From Collinsella tanakaei (GTDB lineage Bacteria > Actinomycetota > Coriobacteriia > Coriobacteriales > Coriobacteriaceae): a stretch of DNA of 64,000 bases. This document shows positions 10,502 to 18,747 of this stretch, in pieces. The DNA is taken from positions 1 through 64,000 of the forward strand of contig NZ_JACJKB010000011.1 of assembly GCF_016900375.1 (NCBI RefSeq). Direction: 5' to 3'. The notes below the pieces were generated by a model. That model saw only the letters and a list, made by a program, of their open reading frames with translations. It was not told the DNA's origin and ran no database searches. The position numbers were made by a program, and so were the translations under genes. Positions within the stretch are counted from its first letter, which is position 1, and every line of letters starts with the position of its first letter.

Positions 10502-10621
10502 ATGGACATGATCCTGAATCTTCTTAAGGCCCTCGCGGCAATCGCGAGTACCGTCAAGACAGCTCTTGAGCTGTACGACCGCTGGAGGAAGAGAACGCGC
10601 AAACCGGATGACGCGGAGTAG
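10502..10621 (+). CDS. 39-residue amphipathic peptide, candidate type I toxin
   Basis: ATG at 10502 with AAGGAGG nine bases upstream, the best ribosome site in the region; TAG at 10619-10621. The peptide is one long amphipathic to hydrophobic helix beginning MDMILNLLKALAAIAS, then a strongly basic segment (DRWRKRTRK) and an acidic end (PDDAE). Size, one-helix plan and basic tail resemble membrane-active peptides of type I toxin-antitoxin loci (TxpA, Fst, Hol-Tox class), but no sequence family was recognised. It ends six bases before a hairpin shared with a convergent small RNA. It could instead be an ordinary microprotein. Confidence 0.6.
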   Translation: MDMILNLLKALAAIASTVKTALELYDRWRKRTRKPDDAE

Positions 10622-10622
10622 A

Positions 10623-10720
10623 TGAAAAGAGCCCAGCTGCAACTGGGCTCTTCGAACTATTACCCGCGCCGCCCGCACCCCTGTTAACCGCAGGCGGGCT
10701 TCGCTGGCCACTACAGTATA
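10623..10720 (-). ncRNA. Candidate antisense RNA facing the 39-residue ORF (copy 1)
   Basis: On the minus strand a TATACT -10 (10720-10715) would start an RNA of about 85 nt that ends in the hairpin 10627-10652 followed by TTTTC. It contains the 13-mer GTGCGGGCGGCGC (complement of 10666-10678). A colinear relative lies at 50061-50160: same -10 position, same 13-mer 37-38 nt downstream, same hairpin 14-15 nt further. Conservation of order without protein coding supports an RNA gene. No -35 is evident. Confidence 0.5.
10627..10652. terminator. Bidirectional hairpin between small ORF and antisense RNA
   Basis: AAGAGCCCAG and its complement form a 10-bp stem with a six-base loop. The minus strand continues with TTTTC (better terminator); the plus strand with TTCG. 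Confidence 0.7.
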
Positions 10721-10801
10721 CCCCATGTTCCAGCGGCGATGCGCTGCGACTACCGGCTCAACTTGAGCGCAACCGACGACGCCCCAACGACCTAGCGGAA
10801 A

Positions 10802-10962
10802 TATGAAGCCCGTTTTCAGCGAATCCTTCCCCGACCCTTCTCGAATTGCGCCAAACCGGCGCATATTCCTCCAGATAATGCCTGTTCAGCTTTGCGCTCG
10901 ATGCATACTTTCGAGTGCTTCATCATCCGTCAATTTGGGATTCGCAGAAAACGGGCTTCATA
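10802..10962. repeat. 161-bp element bounded by 25-bp inverted repeats
   Basis: TATGAAGCCCGTTTTCAGCG plus AATCC at 10802-10826 is repeated in inverse orientation at 10938-10962 with one mismatch. The 111 bp inside have no open frame of note. It resembles a miniature inverted-repeat element or a large transcription hairpin; no target duplication was found. The remaining gap from 10963 to 11092 shows nothing recognisable. Confidence 0.55.
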
Positions 10963-11092
10963 AGTAGGCAAAACTTCATTTTGATGAATAGAAGCTGGAG
11001 TCAGGCGAGCTTCTCGACACTTTTCCACCCCATCTGCACCAGCCCCTGTTCGCCCCAACCGGATGTCGCCCGGGCCTCGCGCGCAGCAAAAA

Positions 11093-11120
11093 GCGGGAGC
11101 GGCATCGCTGCCGCTCCCGC
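11093..11120 (-). terminator. Terminator of the HtrA gene
   Basis: GCGGGAGCGGCA and its exact complement form a 12-bp stem with a four-base loop, followed on the minus strand by TTTTT. Confidence 0.9.
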
Positions 11121-11158
11121 TTCGTATTCAAAGGGCGCTTGCGCCTATCGCTCAGTCC

Positions 11159-12607
11159 TTAGCGCGAACCCTGACCGTTGAGCAGCTCGTCGAGCAGCTC
11201 GCGCAGCTGGTCCTCGCTCATGCCGTCCAGGCCGTTCTGGTCGTTCGAGTTGTCCTGCTGCTCCTGCAGCGCCTCGTCGGAACCGAGCGTGACCTCGATA
11301 TCCATCTTGTCGTTGCCGCGCATGACCGTCAGCGTGACCTTCTCGCCCACATCGTAGCTGCGCAGCGCGATGATCAGGCCGTCGGCAGAGGTGACCTCGT
11401 CGCCATTGGCCGCGATGACGATGTCGCCCGCCTGGATACCCGCCTCGGCAGCCGGGCCGCCCTCGGTGACCTCGTTGATATAGGCGCCGTAATCGACCGC
11501 AAGGTTGTTCTGGCGCGCGTTGAGCGCATTCACCGTGGTAAGGGTGGCGCCCAGGTACGGGTGGACCGGGGTCTTGCCGGCGATGATCTGGTCGGCGATG
11601 TTCTTGGCGTAGTTCACCGGGATGGCAAAGCCGACGCCCGAGCTGGAGCCGGAATAGCTCTCGATGATCGAGTTGATGCCCACGAGCTCACCGTTGTCGT
11701 TCACGAGCGCGCCACCGGAGTTACCGGGGTTGATGGCGGCGTCGGTCTGAATCATGTTGGCGTAGATGGTCGTGCCGTTGGAGGACTCCATGGCGGTCGA
11801 GCGGTACAGGGCGCTCACGATTCCGGTCGACACGGACTGCTCGTTACCGAAGGGGCTGCCGATGGCCATGACCCACTCGCCCACGCTCAGCTCATCGGAG
11901 TTACCGATCTCGATCGGCGTCAGCGCGGAGGGGTCTGCGCCGATCAGGCGGATGACCGCCAGGTCGCTCGACTCATCGGAACCCACGATCTCGGCCTCGT
12001 AGTTCGTGCCGTCGTTCATGGTGACGGCGATGCCCGTCGCACCCTCGACGACATGGTAGTTGGTAAGGATGTGCCCCTCGGTATCGAGCACGACGCCCGA
12101 GCCGATGCTGCCCGAGGAACCGGATCCGCCCATCATCATGCCGGAGGTATCCTGGATCTCGGTCGTGATGGAAACCACCGACGGAAGCGCCTTGGCGGAA
12201 ACGACCTCGGGAAGCGTGGTGTCCTCGGCGTCGATCTGGATGGATTGCGTCGAACCCGGCGTGTTCGCTGTGACGCTGGCACCTCGCTCGATGTTGAGCG
12301 CGCCGGTCATCACCAGCGCGATCACGAGCACCGCACCGACCGCCAGACCGGCAAGCGAGCTCACGAACACGGGGAACTTCTTGGTCTTCGTCTTCACGAC
12401 CGTCCGGCTCATCATGTCAGATGCGGGCGCCGCGCCCGCGGAAGACGCCGCATGGGCGCCCGTTCCGGAAACGGACCCGGGCATCTGCGTCGTCTGACCC
12501 ACTGTCGTCTCCTGGGGCTGCGCAGGTGTCGGCTCGACCTGCACGCGCGGTTGCGTACCCGGAGAATCATTCAGGCCCTCAGGGCGCTGCGGCATATTAT
12601 CGCTCAT
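11159..12607 (-). CDS. HtrA/DegP-type membrane-anchored serine protease
   Basis: 482 residues from ATG at 12607, with AAGGA eleven bases upstream. A Pro/Gln-rich cytoplasmic tail (1-75) precedes one membrane helix (about 79-103), then a trypsin-like domain with the full triad: H185 (TNYHVV), D215 (SSDLAVI), S297 (GNSGGAL). One PDZ domain follows (DYGAYINEVTEGGPAAEAG to VTLTVMRGND) and a polar, Gln/Asn-rich tail. It degrades or refolds damaged extracytoplasmic proteins. Domain plan matches actinobacterial HtrA/PepD. It lies next to a regulator gene but has its own promoter region and terminator. Confidence 0.93.
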   Translation of the reverse strand: MSDNMPQRPEGLNDSPGTQPRVQVEPTPAQPQETTVGQTTQMPGSVSGTGAHAASSAGAAPASDMMSRTVVKTKTKKFPVFVSSLAGLAVGAVLVIALVMTGALNIERGASVTANTPGSTQSIQIDAEDTTLPEVVSAKALPSVVSITTEIQDTSGMMMGGSGSSGSIGSGVVLDTEGHILTNYHVVEGATGIAVTMNDGTNYEAEIVGSDESSDLAVIRLIGADPSALTPIEIGNSDELSVGEWVMAIGSPFGNEQSVSTGIVSALYRSTAMESSNGTTIYANMIQTDAAINPGNSGGALVNDNGELVGINSIIESYSGSSSGVGFAIPVNYAKNIADQIIAGKTPVHPYLGATLTTVNALNARQNNLAVDYGAYINEVTEGGPAAEAGIQAGDIVIAANGDEVTSADGLIIALRSYDVGEKVTLTVMRGNDKMDIEVTLGSDEALQEQQDNSNDQNGLDGMSEDQLRELLDELLNGQGSR

Positions 12608-12780
12608 ATCGACTCGTCCTTTCGAAACGTTACGAACTTCTTGGCCTTGTCCGGCTGAAAACGTTGTACCCCAATAAAGCGCCAACGGCCAGCTGCTATA
12701 CAACAGGTTAAGCGAATCGTAAGGCGGCCGTCACGAATGCCGTTGAACCCCCGGCGGCACTCGATCGGGCGCACATGAAA

Positions 12781-12802
12781 ACGGGGCCCGTAAGGACCCC
12801 GT
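12781..12802 (-). terminator. Terminator of the GlnR-like regulator gene
   Basis: ACGGGG and CCCCGT arms around a ten-base centre; the minus strand continues with TTTTC. It lies 25 bp past the stop codon. Confidence 0.7.
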
Positions 12803-12826
12803 CGAATGCATGTCGGCGTCGGCGCG

Positions 12827-13489
12827 CTATCCCTTGAACAGGTAGCCCACGCCGCGCACCGTGGTGATATGCGCCGCGATTTGCGGACCCACCTTGGAGC
12901 GAATGCGACGGATGTGCACGTCGACCGTACGGGTGCCGCCGCAGTACTCGAAGCCCCACACGCGATGCAGCAGCACCTCGCGGCTGTACGCGCGGTTGGG
13001 GTGCATCGCCAAGAACGAGAGCAGCGAGTACTCCATGAGCGTGAGGTCGACCGGCTTGTCGTCCAGATACACCTGGTAGGTGGCAAGGTTGATGGTCATG
13101 TTGTCGATGCGCAGGACGTCGTCGACCGAGAAGGCCTCCTCCTCGCCGAGCAGCCTGCGCACGCGGACCTCGAGCTCCGTCTCGCTCGCGCCGGAGCAGA
13201 TGAAGTCGGAGCGGGAGCGCACGGGCATGTGCAGACTCGCCAGCACGTCGTCGTCCACCAGCACGAGCATGGGGATGTTGCCGCGGTCGTCGAGCCACTT
13301 GGCGATCTGCTCGATGCGGTCGTTGCGGATGCCGTCGGCGTCGAGGATCAACAGGTCGAAATCTCGGGCCGCAGTCGGCGAGTCAGGCGTGGCGGCGCTG
13401 ACCTCGATGCCGAGCGATGCGGACAGCGACTGGGCGAACTCGTAATACCGAGTCGTCCTCGCCATGAACAGGGCGTTTTTCTCCGACAT
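12827..13489 (-). CDS. GlnR-like orphan response regulator (OmpR family)
   Basis: 220 residues. The C-terminal winged helix (about 120-220) contains DLTLMEYSLLSFLAMHPNRA and YCGGTRTVDVHIRRIRSKVG, which closely follows the GGTRTVDVHVRRLRAKLG signature of actinobacterial GlnR. The N-terminal receiver is atypical: it keeps LLILDADGI but lacks the usual paired acidic residues, as in GlnR, which acts without a kinase. No sensor kinase is nearby. It lies directly downstream of a GlnA2-like gene, which supports a nitrogen or polyamine role by context. A generic OmpR regulator is the alternative. Confidence 0.75.
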   Translation of the reverse strand: MSEKNALFMARTTRYYEFAQSLSASLGIEVSAATPDSPTAARDFDLLILDADGIRNDRIEQIAKWLDDRGNIPMLVLVDDDVLASLHMPVRSRSDFICSGASETELEVRVRRLLGEEEAFSVDDVLRIDNMTINLATYQVYLDDKPVDLTLMEYSLLSFLAMHPNRAYSREVLLHRVWGFEYCGGTRTVDVHIRRIRSKVGPQIAAHITTVRGVGYLFKG

Positions 13490-13615
13490 GCCACCCTCCT
13501 CTCGTTGGGGTAATCATACCAGCCGGATACGTGCCACGTCGGGAACGCGGCACATCACCATATTAAAGCGACGCAGCTACAGCGCCCTATCAGGTGCGCT
13601 GCAAGGCATCGCCTC

Positions 13616-14959
13616 CTAGGAGTTCGCGAGATACTGCTCGATCTCCCAGGCGGATACGGTCGAGGCGTACTTGCGCCACTCGCTGCGCTTCTTGCGCAAA
13701 AAGAAGCTGTGGATGTGCTCGCCGAGCGCGTCCTTCATGAATTCGGAGTCCTCGAACACGTCGAGCGCCTCGTCGAGGCTGCGCGGCAGCGGCGGGTAAC
13801 CCAGGCGCGTGAGCTCGCGACCGGACAGGTCCGTATCGGTGAACTCCGTCTCGGGCGGCAGCTCCAGCCCGCGCTTGATGCCGTCGAGGCCGGCGGCGAG
13901 CGTCACGGCGTTCACGAGGTAGGGGTTGGCCATCGGGTCGGGGCTGCGCAGCTCGATGCGCGTCGAGAGCTGCTTGCCCGGCTTGTAGATGGGAATGCGG
14001 ATCATGGCGGCGCGGTTGCGCAGGCCCCAGGTGGCGTGCGTCGGCGCGGTGTTGCCGCGCGCGGGCGCCAAGCGCTTGTACGAGTTCACCGTGGGGTTCG
14101 TGATTGCCGTCAGCTCCGCAGCATGCGCCAGGATGCCCGCCATGTAGCTCTTCGCGATCGGCGAGAGATGGTAGACCGGGTCGTCCTCGCCCCAGAACAC
14201 GTTGTTTCCCTTGTAGTCGAACAACGACTGATGGAGAAACATCGCCGAGGAGGCCTCACCGGTGATGGGCTTGGGCATGAACGACGCGTGCATGCCCAGC
14301 TGGAAGGCCTCGAGCCGGATGATGTGCTTGGCCGTCATGATGGCGTCCGACATGGTGAGCGCCTCGGCATGGCGCAGCGAGATGCCGTGCTGCGAGCGTC
14401 CGGACGAATGGAACGTGTACTCCACCGGCACGCTCATCTTCTCAAGCGTGAGCACGGTGTTGCGGCGCACGTCGCGTGCCGAATCGGAGGGCAGCAGGTC
14501 GAAGTAACCGACGTTGTCGAGCGGCTCGGGCGTGTTCTCGTCGGGGAAGTAGTAGAACTCCAGCTCGGCGCCCACGTTCATAAGGTAGCCGTCCTCCTCG
14601 GCGCGGCGGAACATGCGGCGCAGGCAGTTGCGCGGATCGCCCTCGAAGGGCTTGCGGTCGGGCGTGCACACGTCGCAGAAGATGCGCGCAACGCCGTCGC
14701 TCGAGGGACGCCACGGCAGGACCTGGAACGTCGAGGGATCCGGGAAGGCGAGCATATCGGCCTCCTCCGGCGCGGTGAAGCCGTCGATGGCCGAGCCATC
14801 GAAGCCGATGCCCTCGTCGAAAGCGGCCTCGAGGTCCTCCGGGCTGATCGCCAGGCTCTTCAGGCGCCCGAGCACGTCGACGAACCACAGACGCACGAAG
14901 CGGATGTCGCGCTCCTCGACGGTGCGAAGGACGAAATCGATGTTCTTCTGCTTATCCAT
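13616..14959 (-). CDS. GlnA2-like glutamine synthetase homologue lacking key active-site residues
   Basis: 447 residues, full length for class I glutamine synthetase. The N-terminus (DKQKNIDFVLRTVEERDIR, EEGIGFDGS-like) follows GlnA2 of mycobacteria and streptomycetes, a group that includes gamma-glutamylpolyamine synthetases. Some features remain: E132/E134 (AELEF), R334 and E336 (RIELRSPDP), NSYKRL. Others are lost: the metal-binding Glu of HHE is S185, the Glu of Q-x-E-I-D is G192, the metal His of GSAMH is F241, and the flap Glu of GGEAP is T304. It may be non-catalytic or act on another substrate. ATG at 14959 has GGAAAGG upstream. Confidence 0.8.
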   Translation of the reverse strand: MDKQKNIDFVLRTVEERDIRFVRLWFVDVLGRLKSLAISPEDLEAAFDEGIGFDGSAIDGFTAPEEADMLAFPDPSTFQVLPWRPSSDGVARIFCDVCTPDRKPFEGDPRNCLRRMFRRAEEDGYLMNVGAELEFYYFPDENTPEPLDNVGYFDLLPSDSARDVRRNTVLTLEKMSVPVEYTFHSSGRSQHGISLRHAEALTMSDAIMTAKHIIRLEAFQLGMHASFMPKPITGEASSAMFLHQSLFDYKGNNVFWGEDDPVYHLSPIAKSYMAGILAHAAELTAITNPTVNSYKRLAPARGNTAPTHATWGLRNRAAMIRIPIYKPGKQLSTRIELRSPDPMANPYLVNAVTLAAGLDGIKRGLELPPETEFTDTDLSGRELTRLGYPPLPRSLDEALDVFEDSEFMKDALGEHIHSFFLRKKRSEWRKYASTVSAWEIEQYLANS

Positions 14960-14992
14960 AGGGACACCTTTCCGAACCGCATGGAACAGTCA

Positions 14993-15006
14993 GCTTGAAT
15001 TCAAGC
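14993..15006. promoter_or_regulatory. 14-bp perfect palindrome upstream of the GlnA2-like gene
   Basis: GCTTGAATTCAAGC lies 34 bp before the start codon. It could be an operator; the regulator is unknown and chance cannot be excluded. Confidence 0.3.
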
Positions 15007-15094
15007 GCCCATTTTCACATATATATGTTTCGACGGGATTTCCCATCGCGCGCACATAAGGCGGCGGTGCCGGCAGTCGATTTTGCAGAATCGG

Positions 15095-16120
15095 TCACAC
15101 CTTGGACCTCATGGGATCGGTCGAGGCACGATGGCGAATCGACCCCGAGAGCTCCCGGCGCAGCGGGGCGGCGGCGCCATCGACCGCAACGTCGGCGGAC
15201 AGCCGGTCGACCACCCGATCGAGCACCGCTTGGGCGATGGCCTCCGTATCCTGCGCCGCCGTCGTGACACCACCGTAGACTGCGCGGTTCCAAAGGTAGT
15301 CGTCGAATGTCGCCAAGCGCAGGCGGTCGCGCAGGCCCGAAGCATCCTCCTCGAGCGCCGCCACCAGATGCAGGAACACCAGGCCGTTGACGGCGATGAT
15401 GCCCACAGGATCGGTACCGGCCGGCACGAACGCCGCCAAGTCGGCGGCCGCACGGGCAGCGTCATCGGAGAGCGTCGCGACCGCGCCTGTCATGCCGCGA
15501 GCAGCAAGACCACGCGTGAACGACTCGGCACGCGCACGACGGACGGAGCTCGTATCGGCGTCCTCGGTGAGAAGGCCGCACCAGGTGCAGCCGCTACGAC
15601 GCACCTCATCCAGCAGCCCGCCCATGAGCTCCTCGTTGTTGGAGGTCACGAGGTCGAGCCCGGCCGAAGCGGTATCGCGGTCGAGCAGGACGACCGGCAC
15701 GCGCGCCGCGGCGCGCTCGACCTCCTCGTCTGCTCCCCCGCACGTGTTGACGATGAGCGCCTCGGCCCCCATGTCGATCAGGCGGTCGATGGCCTCGCAT
15801 TCGCGCTCCGGATCGTTGCCCGAAAACGACGCCATGATCGAGTAGCCGCGTGCGGCGGCCCCCCGCGCGAGGGCGTCGAGCACCGTGGACGAGTACGGGT
15901 TCTCGCTGTCCGCCAAGATCACGCCGATGAGGTGGGAGTTGTCCAGGCGCAGGCTGCGCGCGGCGCTGCGCGGCCGGTAGCCGGTGCGCTCGATGACCTC
16001 GGCGATGCGGGCGCGTGTGGCCTCGGTCATCTGCCCGGGCTTGTTATTCAGATAGCGCGAGACGGTCGCGGGGCTGACGCCCGCCTGATCGGCGATATCG
16101 CGAATGCGCATACGTGCCAT
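15095..16120 (-). CDS. LacI-family transcriptional regulator (hexuronate locus)
   Basis: 341 residues from ATG at 16120 (MARMRIRDIADQAGVSPATV); AAAGG lies nine bases upstream, so a longer in-frame extension was rejected. The N-terminal LacI helix-turn-helix includes the hinge RPRSAARSLR; the rest is a periplasmic-binding-like sugar sensor (HLIGVILADSENPYSSTVLD). It is divergent from the kdgK fragment, and a double CGAAATCGATTTCG palindrome sits between them, the expected operator. It probably controlled 2-keto-3-deoxygluconate/hexuronate genes, now mostly deleted. Confidence 0.88.
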   Translation of the reverse strand: MARMRIRDIADQAGVSPATVSRYLNNKPGQMTEATRARIAEVIERTGYRPRSAARSLRLDNSHLIGVILADSENPYSSTVLDALARGAAARGYSIMASFSGNDPERECEAIDRLIDMGAEALIVNTCGGADEEVERAAARVPVVLLDRDTASAGLDLVTSNNEELMGGLLDEVRRSGCTWCGLLTEDADTSSVRRARAESFTRGLAARGMTGAVATLSDDAARAAADLAAFVPAGTDPVGIIAVNGLVFLHLVAALEEDASGLRDRLRLATFDDYLWNRAVYGGVTTAAQDTEAIAQAVLDRVVDRLSADVAVDGAAAPLRRELSGSIRHRASTDPMRSKV

Positions 16121-16214
16121 AGATCTACCTTTCACCGGCAAAAAGTGAACGTTCGCCCGAATTCGCAAAAAGTCGGATTCGCTTCGTTGCAAACCACTAT
16201 ACTACAGCCTTGTT

Positions 16215-16241
16215 CGAAATCGATTTCGTAAATCGATTTCG
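16215..16241. promoter_or_regulatory. Double LacI-type operator
   Basis: CGAAATCGATTTCG (16215-16228) is a perfect palindrome, followed two bases later by AATCGATTTCG. The CG-centred palindrome with AT-rich flanks is the standard LacI-family operator form, and it lies between a divergent LacI gene and the kdgK start. Confidence 0.75.
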
Positions 16242-16320
16242 TACCGGTAACGGCACGTGCGCGGTGGAGGTTTTTGCTCCTTTCCTCCTCCGCCGCCAGC
16301 GGCTCCAAGGAGGAATGAGA

Positions 16321-16415
16321 ATGACGGGCAACGAGCTTGTGCTCACGTTCGGGGAGATCATGATGCGCCTCTCCCCCAAGGACCATCTGCGCATCGAGCA
16401 GGCTGCCGACATGGC
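16321..16415 (+). pseudogene. kdgK: 5' fragment of a PfkB-family 2-keto-3-deoxygluconate kinase gene
   Basis: ATG at 16321 has AGGAGG six bases upstream and encodes MTGNELVLTFGEIMMRLSPK DHLRIEQAAD, the start of a KdgK-type sugar kinase (first beta strand and L-x-x-G-E-x-x-x-R motif). After about 31 codons the match stops at the junction with the antisense uxaC remnant. A complete kinase needs over 300 residues. The promoter side with its operator is intact; the coding part is almost wholly deleted. Confidence 0.7.
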
Positions 16416-17336
16416 ACGGTTGATATCGCGCTTGCAGCCGAAGTGCAGCTGCATCGCCCAGTCCAGGCGGACGTACTCGCTCGCAACGAACTGCATGAAT
16501 GCCGTCTTGTAAGCAAGCACCTCGTGCTCACTCAGCGCCTCGCCTGCCATGGCCTTGGAGAAGATGGCGTCGATCTCCTCCGCAGTAGCCGGAACGTACA
16601 TGACATAGTCGAGGGCATGGTCAGACGCAACGCAACCGAGCTCGTTCGCGACATCATAACGCTTCGAAATCGCTGCCTTGAGGTCCTCATAGTTGTTGAT
16701 CTCAATACCGGAAACCTCGGAAAGTCGCTTCATGTAGCCGACGAACTCCTGACCGCGCTCGATGCGAAGAGCCGCATCCGGGCGCATGGCAGGAACCACC
16801 TTGACATCAAAGGAATCATCGGCGGCGATCTTCTTATGCCACTCGAAGGAGTCAGCAGGGTCGTCAGTGGTGCAAATCATGCGAACATTAGACCGCTTGA
16901 TTAACTCGCGGCAGGTGAAACCATCCTGAGCAAGCTTCTCATTCGCAAGATCCCAAACCTCCTGCGCGGTATCAGCATTAAGCACCCCTTCGTAACCGAA
17001 GAAACGCTTGAGCTCCAGATGGCTCCACTCGAAGACGGGGTTGCCCATGCAACGGCCGAGGGTTTCAGCCCACTTCTGGAACTTCTCGCGCGCCGGAGCG
17101 TCGCCGGTGATGTAACGCTCATCCACACCATTGGCGCGCATGAAGCGCCACTTGTAGTGGTCGCCGCCGAGCCAGACTTCGGTAATATTGGCGAAACGTT
17201 TATTCTCAAAGATCTCTTTTGGAGAAATAGGGCAGTGGTAATCAACGATTGGCATGTCCTTTGCGTAGCTGTGGAAAAGCCTCTCTCCCGTCTCCGTGCT
17301 CAGCAGAAAGTCCTTTTTATCCATGAAGTTTTTCAT
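16416..17336 (-). pseudogene. uxaC: 3'-truncated glucuronate isomerase gene
   Basis: ATG at 17336 with GGAGAGG upstream starts MKNFMDKKDFLLSTETGERL. About 305 residues follow uronate isomerase (UxaC, normally about 465 residues), including IVDYHCPISPKEIF and WAMQLHFG. The match ends near 16416, where the frame runs into the reverse strand of the kdgK fragment and continues with unrelated basic residues to a stop at 16197. The C-terminal third of the barrel is lost, so the enzyme should be inactive. The breakpoint joins it tail to tail with kdgK, which implies deletion of whatever lay between. Confidence 0.8.
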
Positions 17337-17391
17337 TGTTTGCCTCTCCTTGGTTATTCCGTCGGTACCTGCAGCGCGCTGTTTCCCTAAT

Positions 17392-17448
17392 TGGGTGAAC
17401 GATTACCTATATTACTGTCTTTTAGGTAATTAGGTTAACGTTCACCTA
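17392..17448 (-). promoter_or_regulatory. Promoter and paired operators of the uxaC remnant
   Basis: Two imperfect palindromes, TGGGTGAACGATTACCTA (17392-17409) and TAGGTTAACGTTCACCTA (17431-17448), have centres 39 bp apart. The minus strand between them shows TTAACC and TAATAT with an 18-nt spacer. Sites flanking a promoter at about four helical turns suit a looping LacI-family repressor, probably the product of 17614-18747. Confidence 0.5.
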
Positions 17449-17507
17449 TTAGTCCCGTCAGCGGCTTCTACCCGCCCGCGAACGGCATACATTAGTCCGG
17501 AATGGCC

Positions 17508-17552
17508 GTCTGCATGAAAGTTTGGGGGCAGGTCCCAAACTTTCATGCAGAC
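17508..17552. repeat. Dispersed intergenic palindrome (GGGGGCAGGTCCC core)
   Basis: A 19-nt arm (17508-17526) and its exact reverse complement (17534-17552) enclose GGCAGGT. The centre AGTTTGGG-GGCAGGT-CCC is nearly that of 5274-5310, but the outer arm is longer and different. It lies after the LacI gene stop. Confidence 0.85.
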
Positions 17553-17613
17553 GGGGCACCGCGATCATTTCGCAAACACCCCGCCTGTCGGCATATTTCT
17601 TTGTGCAGTGGCG

Positions 17614-18747
17614 TTACGCCTCGAGCGTTCCCGCTTCCCTGCAGTAATGGTCCAGGTTGCTGCGGAACACGAGCTCAACCGGGAAAACCTCCACGTCAGC
17701 GGCAGGGGCCGTTCCCCACAGCAGGTGCTGCGCCAGCGCCTCGACCGCGCGGTACGCAAGTCCTGTCGGGTCCTTGTACACCACGTTGGTGAAGATGCCG
17801 CGACGCAGCGCCAGCACACTTTCGGGGAACAGATCGCTGCCTATCGCCGCAACGCGTCCCGTGCACCCCGCCTCCACCAGGGCATCGCCCAAAACTTCGC
17901 TACCAGCAGCGAACACGCTGCACGCCACATGGGGAACGTCGGAGCGCAGCCGCTCGACGAGCTTCGCGCGCAGAGCATCGACCTGGGCATGGGCGCCGGT
18001 GAAGTCCTCGACCTCAGCGGAGGGAAGGTGCTCGAGGATGTACTCGTGGAATGCCCGGGCAACCAGATAGTGCGAGTCGACGTATGGATCGCCCGACAGC
18101 AGAAGCACGTGCGCACTGTCCGTGCGGCTGCGCACGAGGTTGCATGTCTGCTCGGCCATAAGGTGCCCCGCCGCCTCATAGTCGGCAACAACAGAGCCAA
18201 ATCGGCCCGTGTCGGCACCGCTGCCGTTCAGCAGCTCGATGACGATGCCTGCCTCGGTTAGCGCCCGTAGCGCATGGGTCTCCGCAGCGTTTGTCGGAGC
18301 CAGGGCAACCAGCCCGTCAACCCGCTCGCCATCGTTCACGCGGACGAGGACATCTTCCAAACAGGGCAGCTGAGACCCCATCGGGTACTCGATGCACTCG
18401 AAACGCATACCCGTATCGCGCGCCTCCTCCATGAAGCGGCGGCAGCCCTCCCATGCATACGAGTAGTAGTAACGGCCCGAACCGCTCGACGACGGCAGGC
18501 AGATGAGCACGTTGGCATCCTTGCGGCGAAGGCTCGACGCGCTCTCGTTGCGGCGATACCCGTTCTGCTCGGCGAACGCCAAGATCTTGGCGCGCGTCTT
18601 CTCGCTCACACCAGACTTGCCGGTAATTGCCTTGTGGACGGTATTGATCGACACCCCAAGCGCCGTGGCAATGTCCTTCATCGTCACGCGGCCGTGCTCG
18701 AGCTGAGTCGCCGCCTCGCCCCTCTCCCCTGTCACCGTCTTCGCCAT
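17614..18747 (-). CDS. LacI-family transcriptional regulator
   Basis: 377 residues. Residues about 21-70 are the LacI DNA-binding domain (VTMKDIATALGVSINTVHKA), preceded by a 20-residue polar extension. The ligand domain follows, with S-G-D-P-Y-V-D-S near residue 220 and typical LacI length. It lies upstream of the uxaC remnant in the same orientation, so it is the likely regulator of the operators at 17392-17448. The sugar it senses is not evident; a uronate is inferred from context. Confidence 0.88.
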   Translation of the reverse strand: MAKTVTGERGEAATQLEHGRVTMKDIATALGVSINTVHKAITGKSGVSEKTRAKILAFAEQNGYRRNESASSLRRKDANVLICLPSSSGSGRYYYSYAWEGCRRFMEEARDTGMRFECIEYPMGSQLPCLEDVLVRVNDGERVDGLVALAPTNAAETHALRALTEAGIVIELLNGSGADTGRFGSVVADYEAAGHLMAEQTCNLVRSRTDSAHVLLLSGDPYVDSHYLVARAFHEYILEHLPSAEVEDFTGAHAQVDALRAKLVERLRSDVPHVACSVFAAGSEVLGDALVEAGCTGRVAAIGSDLFPESVLALRRGIFTNVVYKDPTGLAYRAVEALAQHLLWGTAPAADVEVFPVELVFRSNLDHYCREAGTLEA

